In this document: positions 48,153 to 59,779 of the stretch, piece after piece
How the letters are laid out: each line of letters opens with the position of its first letter
Numbering within the stretch: position 1 is the stretch's first letter
Assembly: GCF_032854445.1 (NCBI RefSeq)
Contig: NC_088301.1
Span: forward strand, 19,711,808 to 19,775,807
Source of the DNA: Liolophura sinensis
Taxonomy: Eukaryota; Mollusca; Polyplacophora; Chitonida; Chitonidae
Reading direction: 5' to 3'
Length of the DNA: 64,000 nucleotides
The notes under the pieces: model-generated
Seen by the model: only the letters and a program-made list of their open reading frames with translations
Told to the model about the DNA's origin: nothing
Database searches by the model: none
Program-made: the position numbers and the translations under genes

Positions 48153-48853
48153 TTGAACACACATATGATTTCGAATATTCATGAACATCTCAAGGTCAGG
48201 AGACACATTCTCAAGGATTCACCCAAATAGGCAAGAGTTTAAAAGAAGCACTCACATTCACACACTTTCTGTTTGAAGCTATAGACCTAACTTTCCATTT
48301 TGGTGCCCGTAGAAATAAATAAGGAAGAAAACACCAATTACTAGAAAATGCCAACAAAACCTGCGACGAGAACGTCTGAAGATCTGAACAACAAAATAAG
48401 TACTCCAGCCTCTTTAAAATTACACACAATTCATTCCACAAAGGTCTTCTTGTCATGTTCAACACAAAATAATTACTCCCTAAAACCCCACAGCCACTTT
48501 CTCGCCAAAGTCAATTCATTTGTGATGTAACCTTCTGGGAGAGCCATAATTTACATGACGAACCGCCTTTCCCAAGTACTTCTTGGCATCAGTGAACGGG
48601 GAACCTGTTACAATCGGCGTCACCCAGTTTCTGGCTTCTCCCAGAAAACAAACGCTGGGGTTTGAACAAGGTAAACAGATCTAAAACCAGTCTGATCTTG
48701 GTGGACAAACCAAACCTGTTTGCCCTCTTGTTTCTCGCCAAGTCACTAAATTGTCCATTAGATTCTATTGTAGAAGACAAACACAGGTTGTCTGGCTACA
48801 AGCAAACTGGGGCAATACTTCATGGAAGCACATAAAAAGGCTTCTTCAATCTC
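48153..48853. other. Unique sequence upstream of the candidate promoter
   Basis: No repeat or gene recognised; overlapping short open frames on both strands. Confidence 0.4.
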
Positions 48854-48861
48854 TATAAATA
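48854..48861 (+). promoter_or_regulatory. TATA-like box (TATAAATA)
   Basis: A consensus TATAAATA would place initiation near 48885-48890, about 70 bases before the ATG at 48955. The spacing suits a simple core promoter, but such words also arise by chance in AT-rich DNA. Confidence 0.25.
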
Positions 48862-48954
48862 AAATCTCTTGATGTTTCCTCCAATCAAATTTGCTTGAGA
48901 TCTGAAGCCTAAGCCAAGCCAAAGAAGCTTTCAAGACTTCTTAACACAGTAAAC

Positions 48955-48992
48955 ATGGCGGCCCATGCAGACGAGAAATCAGATTCACTACA
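48955..48992 (+). CDS. Candidate first coding exon, MAAHADEKSDSL
   Basis: The ATG at 48955 lies in a strong translation-start context (aaacATGGCGG). The frame reads MAAHADEKSDSL for 12 codons plus two bases and then meets 'ACA/GTAAGTTA', a strong splice-donor match, with GT at 48993-48994. A TATAAATA box lies about 100 bases upstream. The order TATA box, short leader, favourable start, Ala-rich acidic N-terminus and donor is what a first exon looks like. At 38 bases of coding it is too short to identify, and the next exon was not found. If real, the gene runs rightward. Chance assembly of these elements is the main alternative. Confidence 0.25.
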
Positions 48993-48994
48993 GT

Positions 48995-51900
48995 AAGTTA
49001 CATAATGGCAGAAGTGAACACCATAAAGTGCTCTGATCATATCAAGTCAGTTTGAACGGCAGCCAAAAAGATATGATCAATCAAATATTAAGACTTCAGA
49101 GAGCACCCGAATTGTGCATGAACAGCTGAGATTAAACTTCTCAAACAAGAGCTTAAGCAATTACTTCAAGCTTTCATCCAAATAAATTCTCCACCATATC
49201 TGTATTGACTTTAAAAAGAAAAACAAATCAATTTAATGAGCTATATGGATTAAGAGCTACTGTGTTCCACCCAGGTACCTGCATTAGGTACTTCTAAAAG
49301 TTTTGGTTTGCTTTTTATAACTAAAAGAAAAGTCACACTTATATCTGTGACAGATTATTGTGTTAGATTTTTTTATGATTAAGCAAACATGTATGCAATT
49401 TACAGCATAATTCTGGCCAGAAATCAACTGCATGAATATAGGTACGGTGTATATAATTTGATCGAAACACCATGGCATCTTGGATTTGGTAACATTGTAG
49501 CCTCGAAGCAGCCCTGTTCATTCATCTGACCATCAAAGACGTCAGAAAAACTGCTTCATTTTGCAAACATGAATGGCGGCACCATCAAATATGTACGTAC
49601 GTTATAATAAGAGAGAGAGATATGCAATGCCATGGATACTTTCCATGCTACGTTACAATGGATTACCGTAAATATATATACTATAAATACTTAACGAATT
49701 GTTTTCACAAAAAAAAAACTTCCACAACCTTATAGAGAAATAAAAGAAGCCTATTGATTGATAACAATTTCAGCAAAAATTAAAAGCATTGCAGATCACC
49801 TTTAATGAATGCCAGGCTTAAGTTCAAGCCAACATGACATAATTCTGTTGTAAATGCAGTCTGTATAATGTAAATGATATGTCAAATGATCCAAACTTCT
49901 CAGGCCAATCCCCATATCCATGCACCTATCACCAAAAAATGGCTAGATGAATGGTGTTACTGCTAACAGTCATCTTCAACTAGAGTACAAGATGGAATTT
50001 TCAGCTTGGTTTGTTCACTGTACCCAAGTGTCAGTTTGACACTCAGCTCTTAACAAGAATTGCATGTACATGTATAGCTTTCCACGAATCTTTCCATCTC
50101 TCTCCTCTACAATTATCACAGGGAAATGACAATAATCCAGGTATTTCACCTATATGGATATTTAAAGTTGTTTACTTCCTGTTGAAAATAGGATCTTGAA
50201 ATTATTCAAATAATAACCAAAGGTCACATTTATTTGGTTCAATAACAACCATATCCATGCATATAAAAGCTGTGTATATATAGACTGCCAGTTTTTAGTT
50301 GATTTCTATGTTTAGCCACTCATGTTGCCCCAATTTTCCATCTTCAGAATGTTTCCTGTTTTTAGAGTCTGTGGGCAGACCAACCTTTAATTTACCAAGG
50401 CCATTTAGAAAGTTCTGGGAATTCACCGTTGACCCACACAATGAATGGCTGCTCTTTGTGTAAACTTTTCAAGACATGGAATTTGGTCACATTTACCTTA
50501 ATTAGTGATACATGTGGGATTTTTTTTTTTTTTTTGGTGGGGAGCGGGGGGGGGGGGGGGGGGGGATGAGGGTTTGTGTTTTGGTCTTTTCTTTTAATAA
50601 TAAACTTCATCTTTATTTTATGCGTTTCTTTTTTAGCACTAAGACTGGTAGCTTAAATAAAAAATCTTTGCTTGTTTGAACGGTGTTTAATAACCTTCTA
50701 AAAAAATCACTCGTGATCATACCACAGCTGCTAAATAATTCTTTGTCAAGAGAATTAGTAAAATCTCCTGAGCAAATCCATCAACCAGACCTACAACCAA
50801 TCAATATTGGCATTCACATCTATTCAAAGGACACATGAAAAGCTTTGGTTTTATGTCCAAATGTACAGATTATGGTGTGTAACAACATATGACAGTACCA
50901 ACAAATTTTTCAACTTTCACTTGGAGGGGTAAAAATGGCTTTTTTTACAGTTTTCTTAAGGCCCCAGCAGTCGGTAGAGGAATTAAATAGCTTGCAGGGG
51001 TGATCCTTCTTTAAGAAGAACATAGCAGAATCATACAGTCTAATGGACAGACTGAATCGGTCTGGCCGAATAGGGGTGGTGGTGTGAGGAACCGGCCGAA
51101 TGTGTGCGGGTGTCAGGGCGCTGAGCTGGCTCGAAGAAGCCATGCAGTATCTAGCTGTGTACACATCACCTTGCCCACACTGTAGCGACACGGTTCATCA
51201 GGCTCAGGGCACTTCGGGGTGTTCACCGAGATCCGAGCAAGACCAACGATGACGTAATTTTTCAAAAAATCTTAGCTTTGACAGAAAGTATGCATAATAT
51301 AGAGGGGTAATTAACAGGTATAAAAATCCCCCCAAAAATGAAACTTCTTTTCTAACAAAAATTCTGGGACATAGTTTTCTTCATTTGGCAAAGAAATATT
51401 ATCTTTGTTTTAGAGTTCCTGTTCATGTATCCTTTAAGTCAGTTCTTGAATTTTAGTTTACCCCAGCGCATTTACTATCCTTACTATTTGTGTAGTAAAT
51501 TTGTTAACGTCAACCTCAAAAATATACATCCCCTAACTTCCTCGAGGTACAATGCCATACCACCGCATGCAGCTTTTGTTACCTTGGTAACCTCCCGGGG
51601 GGTGGGACTAGAAACACTGGGAAAAAAAGCTTTCTGTTCTATCCAAAAACAGACAAAATTCCTGATATATTTTAACTAGGTACAACTAACAGTGCAGAAA
51701 TTTACAATGAATCAAGAATCTAAAATGTCTGTGAGGCAGTATTATCCAATCAGTGCTCCTTTACTCTTCAGTTCGGAGGCAAATCTTGGACCCAATTGCC
51801 TGAACTGCACATGTGAAACCTTAATTCCTGCTATATGCATAACTTCCCCTTTCCAATAGGGTCATGAGGACCGAGGTGTCACTGACATCTGCTGCCAATA

Positions 51901-52740
51901 AGGTTATTTTGGTCAGATTTATGATTCTGATTATATTTCTGACTCAATGAAGGGGAAAATAAGTTTAGATAATTTTCAAGGCACATATGTATCACAGAAA
52001 ATCTCAAGTTTAGCTCAGGTTCAAAAGATATGCCAGATTTCAGAAACACTTACACCGCCCATCAAGATTAAATATTCATAAGAGCTTAATTAACTGTATA
52101 TTAATGTATTTTTATAGAAAAATATATTCTGTATTTCCACTGTGTATCTTTTAAAAAGCATTAATCAAACATTACATCTCCATACAATTAAATGTATGAA
52201 ATTATGTACAGTGGCCATTTTCATTGAATTATATATTTCTTCTGGAGTAGCAATTAATTAAAATCATACTAAAAGAGAGATTTACTATATAACCTACAAC
52301 TAAAAGATGATAATACACAATTTCCATGGTAGAGATTTTAATATGGTGGTACACTATATTCTTGTGTTGTAAGTCTGTATTCCCATTTGTCAAAGTTAAT
52401 ATCAAGACTTTCACACTTCAGGTTATGTTAACAAACACAAGAGCTTATACGTATTGATATGCCCAACTACCATTTCACCAAAATTTACATATATTATCAT
52501 CACACAGTGATCAGGGACTATCCATGAATGTAGAGAAATTACTTTATTTCCCCCAAAATTCAGCTTTTAATTTTTAACTGATAGATTTTGCTTGAATCTG
52601 ATTTATTCATCCATGCACCTTATTGATTAATCTTCTGATCAGACTAAGTAAGTGTTGGCATCAAAAGCATCATTTGAAGACCTGAAACTTCATTTTTACA
52701 GCCCTACCCTATTTCTTGTGGGGGAGGGGGAGGGGGGCTC
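48995..52740. other. AT-rich unique block with homopolymer tracts
   Basis: No SINE or MITE is visible across about 3.7 kb. At 50520-50565 a T run, a short GGTGGGGAGC link and 20 G's stand together. No gene is supported; if the exon at 48955 is real this would be intron. Confidence 0.4.
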
Positions 52741-52930
52741 CTGGTCTGCTTATTTTAGCCAATACATATGTAACTCTAGCAGGAATATTGAGTTTTCTTT
52801 TATCAATCACATGGTTAGACCATCTTATGAACAACACACTCATATCTTTCCTTTTCCAAAAGGATGGAAAAGAAATGTAATATTCTACTTCCAACACTAC
52901 TAATATATGTTCCAAAAATTAGAAGAATTA
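52741..52930 (+). mobile_element. Dispersed repeat family D, copy 2
   Basis: It matches 11145-11330 in the same orientation. The aligned frame reads WSAYFSQYICNSSRNIEF and EQHTHIFPFPKGW. A G-rich stretch (52720-52737) lies directly before it. Confidence 0.65.
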
Positions 52931-53760
52931 CGGTAACATTAGGTGAAATATTGTAGGCCTGAATTTTAACCAAGTTTTTAAAATTAGGTTTATATGTACT
53001 TATCATTGTGCAGTGATCAGAAAACATCCATGTGTAGATTAAATCAAAGTCCAATCAGACATACCCTGACAAAACCTTGAGTACCACAGCACACTTTGGT
53101 GGCACATCAGTGTTTATCGCAGCACTGGGCTTAAGCATGCAGTAAACTGTTAGAGCAAGAAGGTATATACATGGAAAAGACATGATAACAAGACCAGATG
53201 GGAGACAGCTTAAAGCTGCAGAACGCAGCACCGTCTGATCTGTCAAAACGCTCCAATTAACGCAGGCTAAGTGGCTCTTCCTGCTTGCGGAGGATCTAAG
53301 GCTGGAGATCTTCAGAATCACTTTGCTATTATCTCAGTTTATACACTACCTCAAGTATCTGTGTGCTAAAGGAGAGTGCAATAACCACCCTGGCGATTCG
53401 TCCAGGCCTTCAAACTATACACTGTGATGTGGTAGATCTGGAAAAATAGATCACTATAAGAACTTTTTGCACCCATTAATGCTCTACTGTTGCGAAAGAA
53501 TACTCAATATACAGATTAAACTGAGATTTCACCATGACCTTCAGATTCTTACCATGAGCAACAATGGCTAATTATACATATACAATTTTTAATCTAAGAT
53601 ATTTATGTTTTGGTGTACTTGTATGTTAAATATTATAGAGGAAATTGCTAATAACAGTATAAAGTGAAGTATCCAAATCAATGTTCAAGCAGACTCAACT
53701 GGAAAAACAACACTGAACGTCAAATTTCCACAGAGCATTTCAGTTACATGCCCATATACT
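52931..53760. other. AT-rich unique sequence
   Basis: No feature recognised. Confidence 0.4.
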
Positions 53761-53971
53761 TACCCTAATTCCTCAAGGTTTTGGCGCATGAAAGAACAGC
53801 GCAATTTTTGCACATTTTTAATTTGATTTTGGAGACAGAACTACAGCGGGTGGGTTGTCCAGTTCTAGGGCTTCACAAAAAGTATAAGTTTATCAGTGTA
53901 TACACTATAATGCATTCTGAATATGCTTGAATAAACACCTTGCAAACATGCGAAAAGGTTGAAGAATTTTA
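53761..53971 (+). mobile_element. MITE-like element, family A, copy 4
   Basis: The left end 'taccctaattcctcaagg' and the right end 'gcgaaaaggttgaagaattt' are inverted relatives. The interior 'ttaatttgattttggagac', 'agggcttcacaaaaagtata' and 'gcttgaataaacaccttgca' closely follows copy 1. Confidence 0.8.
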
Positions 53972-55601
53972 GTAATCTTAAATACAATGTAACAACAGGT
54001 GACCTTAGTTATGACGGTGAAAATTTCTCAAAATATACCTATTATTTATTATACTCGTAAACTACTAGTTTGTGCATAAATTAGATCAGTAACAGAATCG
54101 CAATTCTACAGGTCTACACAAACACAATGTCGATGATATAATAATCCTTTCAGTTTCTTTGATACACCGTTACATACTGTTCACTTTAGCTGAACTTTAA
54201 ATGCGTTGTTACCTTTACCTTCCCTGTTACGTGCCATTCATCTAGCTGCAAATTTACCTGTTACGTGTTGTTCAAGATCCACCTGAAAGGTTACCTGTTC
54301 ATTCAAACTATCACTAACAGGGTCTAAACAATGCTCTCAATATAAAAACATACCTTGAAATCAACGTCGTCCAATCAAAATCAGAAAATTATCAGTAGTA
54401 TATTTTATTAAATATTAAACTTGTATGTGGAATGGCCATGTTAGCTAGGTTAAGTAATTTGTCAAGATTGCAGATCTTTACTCATCTCTATATTTCCTAT
54501 TTTAAGGCAAACTGTTCCAATTTTACAAATATTCAGAATGCATATGAAATTACTATGTACATACATAGCCAGAAACCCAATTTTATTTCTTCTTTTCAAT
54601 TTTGCACCAGTTGCACCTTTCTAAATACATTTACAACAAAACGAAACGGGGCAATCTGAAATGTCGTGTTAGAAAGTCGCTTTGGAAATTGGCCCTGTGA
54701 TTTTTGACACAGAACGCCCTCAATGGTTGACAGAAGGTATACGAATGTCTATATTGGACGCATAGAATCAATTCTTTAACAACTAGGGAGTATTTTTCCC
54801 TCTAGTACGATTTTAATTTCTGGATTCGTGGGTCCCACGAGCTTTAGGCTTTTTTTCATGCACCATGATCTGCAAACATGAACTTGTGGAAGCCTAATAG
54901 GTAATAACCGGTTCAGCTACATTAATTTTTCACCAAGTCCAAGTGGAATTAGGTAAAGTGTCTAGATAACTCTTAAGAAAACATCTTAAAAAAAAAAAAA
55001 AAAGGTGGGCACAGTAATGGGCAGACTGGGGTACACGTAAACAAGACCTGCCAACTAACTGCTTCAATGAATTAACCTGGAAACGTCCACACTGTGTCGT
55101 TTATCTTCATAAATAATGGTTGCTAAGCAGCCATATTCTCAGGCTATGGTAACATCATTACATACAATTGGTTTAGAGCGGTTCGTTGGACGGTCAAATT
55201 AAATCAAGTTTGTCAGCGTTGGCATCTGGTCCCCTGCAGTTACCGTCCAGTCCCTGGAGGCTTAATGGGAAGACGAGAGCAATATATTACTCAGGATTAA
55301 GTAAATCCAAAGGTGACTAAATTAATCACCGCTGACAATGTTAACCAATTTGGACCAATCACTTGCTGGCGGACAACCAATGGCCAATTCCAGTGCAGAT
55401 TCAAACCATCTGTTTTCCACTATAGTGGCCATAAGTCCCGAGTTCAGTGTTCGAAAGTCATTTGGTGAATTTATTGCACTTCTTATAACAAATGAGCATA
55501 TGCTGAAGCATATTTAGCAATTCATTTGTAAAAATACATTTGCAATACAACAACGAGTATGCCCTTTAATTATACCATGGGTTTCTACACAGTGCATCCT
55601 T
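53972..55601. other. Unique sequence; mixed composition at 55.03-55.42 kb
   Basis: No gene supported. The 55.03-55.42 kb part is repeat-free, less AT-rich and contains several CCAAT words (for example near 55345 and 55376). Confidence 0.35.
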
Positions 55602-55612
55602 AAGTGGCTCTG

Positions 55613-55903
55613 GGGGGGGGGGGGGGGAGGAGGGGGGGGCTCCGTGACTTGCTTGGTTAGTGCACAAGCACAGCGTAATGATCTAGTAGCCTCTCACCAA
55701 TGTGATCACTGTGAGTTCAAGTCCAGCTTATGCTGGATTCCTCTCCAGCCATATGTGGGAAGGTCCGTCAGCAACCTGCGGATGGTTGTGGTTTATCCCC
55801 GTCTCTGCACGGTTTCCTCCCACGATAATGATGTCCACTGTCGTACAAGTGAAATATACTTGAGTACGGCAAAAAAACAACAATCAAATAAAATAAATTA
55901 AAA
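55613..55903 (+). mobile_element. SINE-1, full length, with poly-G 5' end and 11-bp TSD
   Basis: A-box region 'tgcttggttagtgc', B box 'gagttcaagtcc' at 55713-55724, body, 'gtgaaatatacttgagtac' and 'caaataaaataaatta' tail. 'aagtggctctg' stands at 55602-55612 and again at 55904-55914, an 11-base target-site duplication. Between the left duplication and the tRNA-like head lies a G tract (55612-55627) plus 'aggagggggggg', so the G-rich DNA is inside the inserted segment or expanded from its first bases. Confidence 0.9.
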
Positions 55904-55914
55904 AAGTGGCTCTG

Positions 55915-57284
55915 ACATGTACGATGCTGAACAGGTCATATTTACCCCCAAAAAAATATATAAATCATAACAGCTCTGAAATCTACCCATCTCATAAAAA
56001 GACAAATTCACACCCATTTATTTACTCGGAACAAAAAAAAAAAGAAAAAAAAAACATAATTAGTAACAAGTGTAAATCATCAGGGCAAAAGCTGGATTTG
56101 CAAGCTTCATCAAGCTTCATCAAGCTTCATCCAGATTAATCAGCTAAGAATTCCCAGAATGATGCAGATTTATGCTGTGTTGAAAAATAAAGAATAAAGA
56201 GGAAACTAATTGATTTCTTTGTTCATTATACAATTTGACAATGCCTGTAATTCCTGTCTTGGTTGATACCAAGTGAACAAGTAGCTACAAGCAGGTTAAA
56301 TTGCCTGCAAACGCTAAGCCACAGGGACTTAGAAAAAAATGTATACAAAACTCGGCCTCCTGTTTCTCTAGAACAAACAACATTAAAGTCAAACAAAAAA
56401 AAAAAATTAAGGTAGACCAACTGACCTAGATGTGGCCAATACCTGGCAGATCAACACCAATAGTATTGTAGCCATACAACAAAGTTTTAATTAGTGCTTT
56501 TTTGAGGACTGAGGATCTCCACTAAGCCAGAATAGTTTGATTTAATTCTTTGAAAGCAGGTAGGTTGAACTTCTTTTGGGGTGATTATATAAGCAAATGC
56601 AGGTATAACCAGGGTGAAAAGTCCACTGCACCAGTTATACCACTGAGAAACATCACGGCATAACTCCACAGGCAGGCAAACAAGATCTGGTATCAAATGG
56701 GATGCCGAATTTACTAAGGGTTTGATGTCAACCATGACAGACAAACCCACTTCTGTGCCACTGCAAGCCTTTAACTGACACTCAACCTTTGGTAGTGAGA
56801 CATACTTAGACTTACAAATCTGTCCTGTACATGTAAGTAGTTTCAGACAAACAAATTCAACCCGAAGGTAAGGTCACACACCAAAACAAGGAAGGATGTA
56901 GTTTCATATTCAGAATATAGAACCATGACAAAGAAAATAAAATCAAATTTTTCTTTAATACTTTTTTTCTGTTCAAAATCCACAAATCAGACATGGCCCC
57001 ATTTACAGCCGTGAGTTTTTTTCATTTCACGTTGATGTGGTAATTATGTCATTACGTATGTTGTGTCAACCAATTAAACGAATTATTCATCTTCACGCAT
57101 AAATAAATACAATGTTGTCAGTGTTTACTGCCATTTATTTCAAATTAGTTTATAAACATGTAGTAACCTCAGAAACCTGACACTGAAACAGGATAAACAT
57201 ACTGCCCGTAGGATCACTTATACTGGGTGAGATTCTTTAGAGAAACTGGAAGGGTTTCCCCGGATCTCAAATTCTATTTACTCA
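55915..57284. other. AT-rich unique sequence with a 10-bp triplication
   Basis: 'caagcttcat' is repeated three times at 56101-56130. No gene supported. Confidence 0.4.
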
Positions 57285-57443
57285 CTTGAATTTTGCTTCA
57301 CACTGCAATCAAGAATGTTGAGAATATACAACGGTGGCCAGTTTCAAGGTGGGAGGAAACAAGACAGAGCCCGAATGAAACCCACAACTATTCAAAGGAT
57401 GCTGGCAGACCATCCCAAGTAAGACGTGAGTCGAAGTCAGCAT
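57285..57443 (-). mobile_element. Old SINE-1, 3' half, interrupted
   Basis: 'gcaatcaagaatgttgagaa', 'caacggtggccag', 'ggtgggaggaaacaagacag' and 'ggatgctggcagaccatccc' are a well-decayed SINE-1 body. It is broken by the younger SINE-1 at 57444 and resumes at 57695. Confidence 0.8.
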
Positions 57444-57694
57444 TTTCTTTATTTATTTATTTTATTGGTGTTTTATGCTGTACTCAACAATACTTCACTT
57501 ACACGACGGCAGCCAGGATTATGGTGGGACGAAACCCACGACCATCCGCAGGTTACTGGGAGACCTTCCCACATACGGCCAGAGAGGAAGCCAACATGAA
57601 CTGGACTTGAACTCAAAGTGACCGCATTGGTGAGAGGCTTGTGTGTCATTATGCTGCACTAGCGCACTAACCAACTGAGACACGGAGGCGCCTA
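57444..57694 (-). mobile_element. Young SINE-1 nested in old SINE-1, 10-bp TSD
   Basis: A full copy from an A/T tail to the head complement 'gcgcactaaccaactgagac' and 'acggaggcgcc'. 'aagtcagcat' occurs on both sides (57434-57443 and 57695-57704), a clean 10-base duplication of the older element's own sequence. It lacks a short central stretch around 'cgggcagagcccggg'. Confidence 0.92.
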
Positions 57695-57740
57695 AAGTCA
57701 GCATGAACTGCTCTTGAACTCACAGCAGCCGCACCTGATC
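57695..57740 (-). mobile_element. Old SINE-1, 5' remainder
   Basis: After the duplicated 'aagtcagcat' the older element continues 'gaactgctcttgaactcaca' and 'gcagccgcac' before fading out. Confidence 0.75.
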
Positions 57741-59517
57741 ACAAATGTAAGGCAGGGCTTTACTTTCAACGTGAATCTGGGAATCTGATTATGATAAACT
57801 TCATTGACATGGTGCTTTTTTTCTATCATGAAGCCACGACCTTAAAGAATAAGGGAAGGGCCAATTGATTTCCAAGTCAACTCGCCCTGCTGGCCTTTTG
57901 ATTTGTGCTTATTTCTATTTCTATTTTGTATAATGATATTTATGTCACCCGGATGCCTCAAAACTGTTTTATTTTATATGCCAAATTAAAACCTGAAGTA
58001 ACTGCCTACTCTGTGGTACTAGATTCGACCTAGATTCCGGTGGATTAAAAGCAAACCTACAGGAATCTATTAAGAATTACAAAAATAAAGACCTGTAAGG
58101 GGTCACACATAGATGTAACTCTTAATTATGAAGAATTTTTCAGTTCCTCTTTTCATATGTTCAAGAAAAACGTGGATACAAATTTTCCTTAAAAAATATC
58201 CAATCTTTCTTCATCATGTCTCAACCATACATTAGCCCATTTTGTCTTTACATTTATAGACATGTCAATTTCGCTGTCGGCCGTAGAGCCTTGTTGACAG
58301 CAAGTGGTCAACAACGCTCACATGACCGTTTACACATGCAGTTTAACATTCGTTGAAGACCACTTGTCATCCCCCGATATGGTGTGCCTGTCTTTATTAT
58401 TTGACCAAAGCCGTTTTTTCTCCATCTATCAAACTGACAGGTTTGAGCATGCTAACAATCCAATAAAAAATTTATTTATCTTCATGTATACAAAACATAT
58501 ATATTCTCCAGGTTTTTTGTGTGATCAAATATCTGTCGTACAGCGGCCAATAAAAACCAGGGTATCCATGGTTAAAACCAGCTGTAATGTGCATAAATAA
58601 TAAGTCAGCAAAAAAAAAAAAAGGAAGGAAGAAAAAAACCTTCGCAAATATCAGTTATTGATAATTTGCTAATGAACACTGATGTCCCACAAGTCCTACG
58701 AGGGCATGCAATGTTTGCATGATGAGCAGGAGTGCCAGGCATATTGCCGACAGAATGCACACAGCACATGCAACATGACAGCTACATTTACATGTAAACA
58801 CACACAAAAAACAATGCCCCTGAGGCCGCCTATTCATAACAGTGTGCCTGGGGAAGGGTTCAGAGCTTTTGCACTGCATTTTTGCATTAAGCTGTGGATG
58901 TGGAGACCAGTGTGTCAATATTACGTTGATTCATGTTGTTTATATAATCATATCCCATGAATGCAAATTCAAAATCGATGAACTGATATTGAATTACTTA
59001 TACATGCCGTGTGGATATTCATATATATTTTCTGCTCCCATCACCCAGAAACCATATTGTTTACACAGGATCATGATATTGTCTACTCAAGCCTAGCTCT
59101 GGCTACCAATGAAAAGCTCAATATCCTTTACAACTGACAATGTTATCCATATATTCCAGGACCTAAGTTACGATTAAAAAGAACTAAAGGTATCTCCATT
59201 GTCTCAGTTTAATGTTCGAACGCCCTTGTTCACACATACAGATCGGTGACCATAATGGTGTAGAGGACAGCAATTGTCAAACTCTATTTGGCAAACGTCC
59301 AGAACAAACAATAATGAACAGTCTGTTCATAGATCAAAAACATGGAACCAGGCCACTGCTACAACAAAATTGATCAATATATTAATTAATGAGAACATTA
59401 GTGCTGGTGTGCCCAGGTATGCTTCAGACATGCCTGCAAACTTGTATAAATAGTTTGACAGTTCACACCTGAGTACAACAAGTCAGATGCCGTCATCAGA
59501 ATCTCACCTATATCTGT
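57741..59517. other. Unique sequence
   Basis: No gene supported. A frame starting with a true ATG at 58682 has a cysteine pattern (discussed as a finding) but no recognised family. Confidence 0.35.
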
Positions 59518-59779
59518 CATTTATATATTTATTTATATGATAGGTGTGAAGAATATTTCACTGATACGATCGCAACCAGCAAGCTGGGAGGAAACCACGC
59601 AGAGCCCTGGGGAAACCCTCACCCATCCGCAGGCTGACTAGACCTAATCAAGCATATGACTGGAGAGAAAGCCAGTATGAGCTGAAGTAGTACTCACAGC
59701 GACCTCATGCACTGTAGAGAGGCACGTGGATCATTGTGCTGCACGAGCACTCAAGCCACTAGGCCACGGACAGGGCCTA
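59518..59779 (-). mobile_element. SINE-1, full length, diverged
   Basis: Plus strand: tttatatatttattta tail, 'gaagaatatttcactgatac', 'gggaggaaaccacgcagagc', 'ccatccgcaggctgac', a diverged B-box region and head complement 'gccactaggccacgg'. The 3' 'tttacgccgtac' segment is deleted. Confidence 0.8.

Noticed and set aside
49569-49592. Second first-exon candidate, ATGAATGGCGGC followed by GTACGT
   Set aside because: Only eight codons, a weaker donor context and no promoter-like element nearby.
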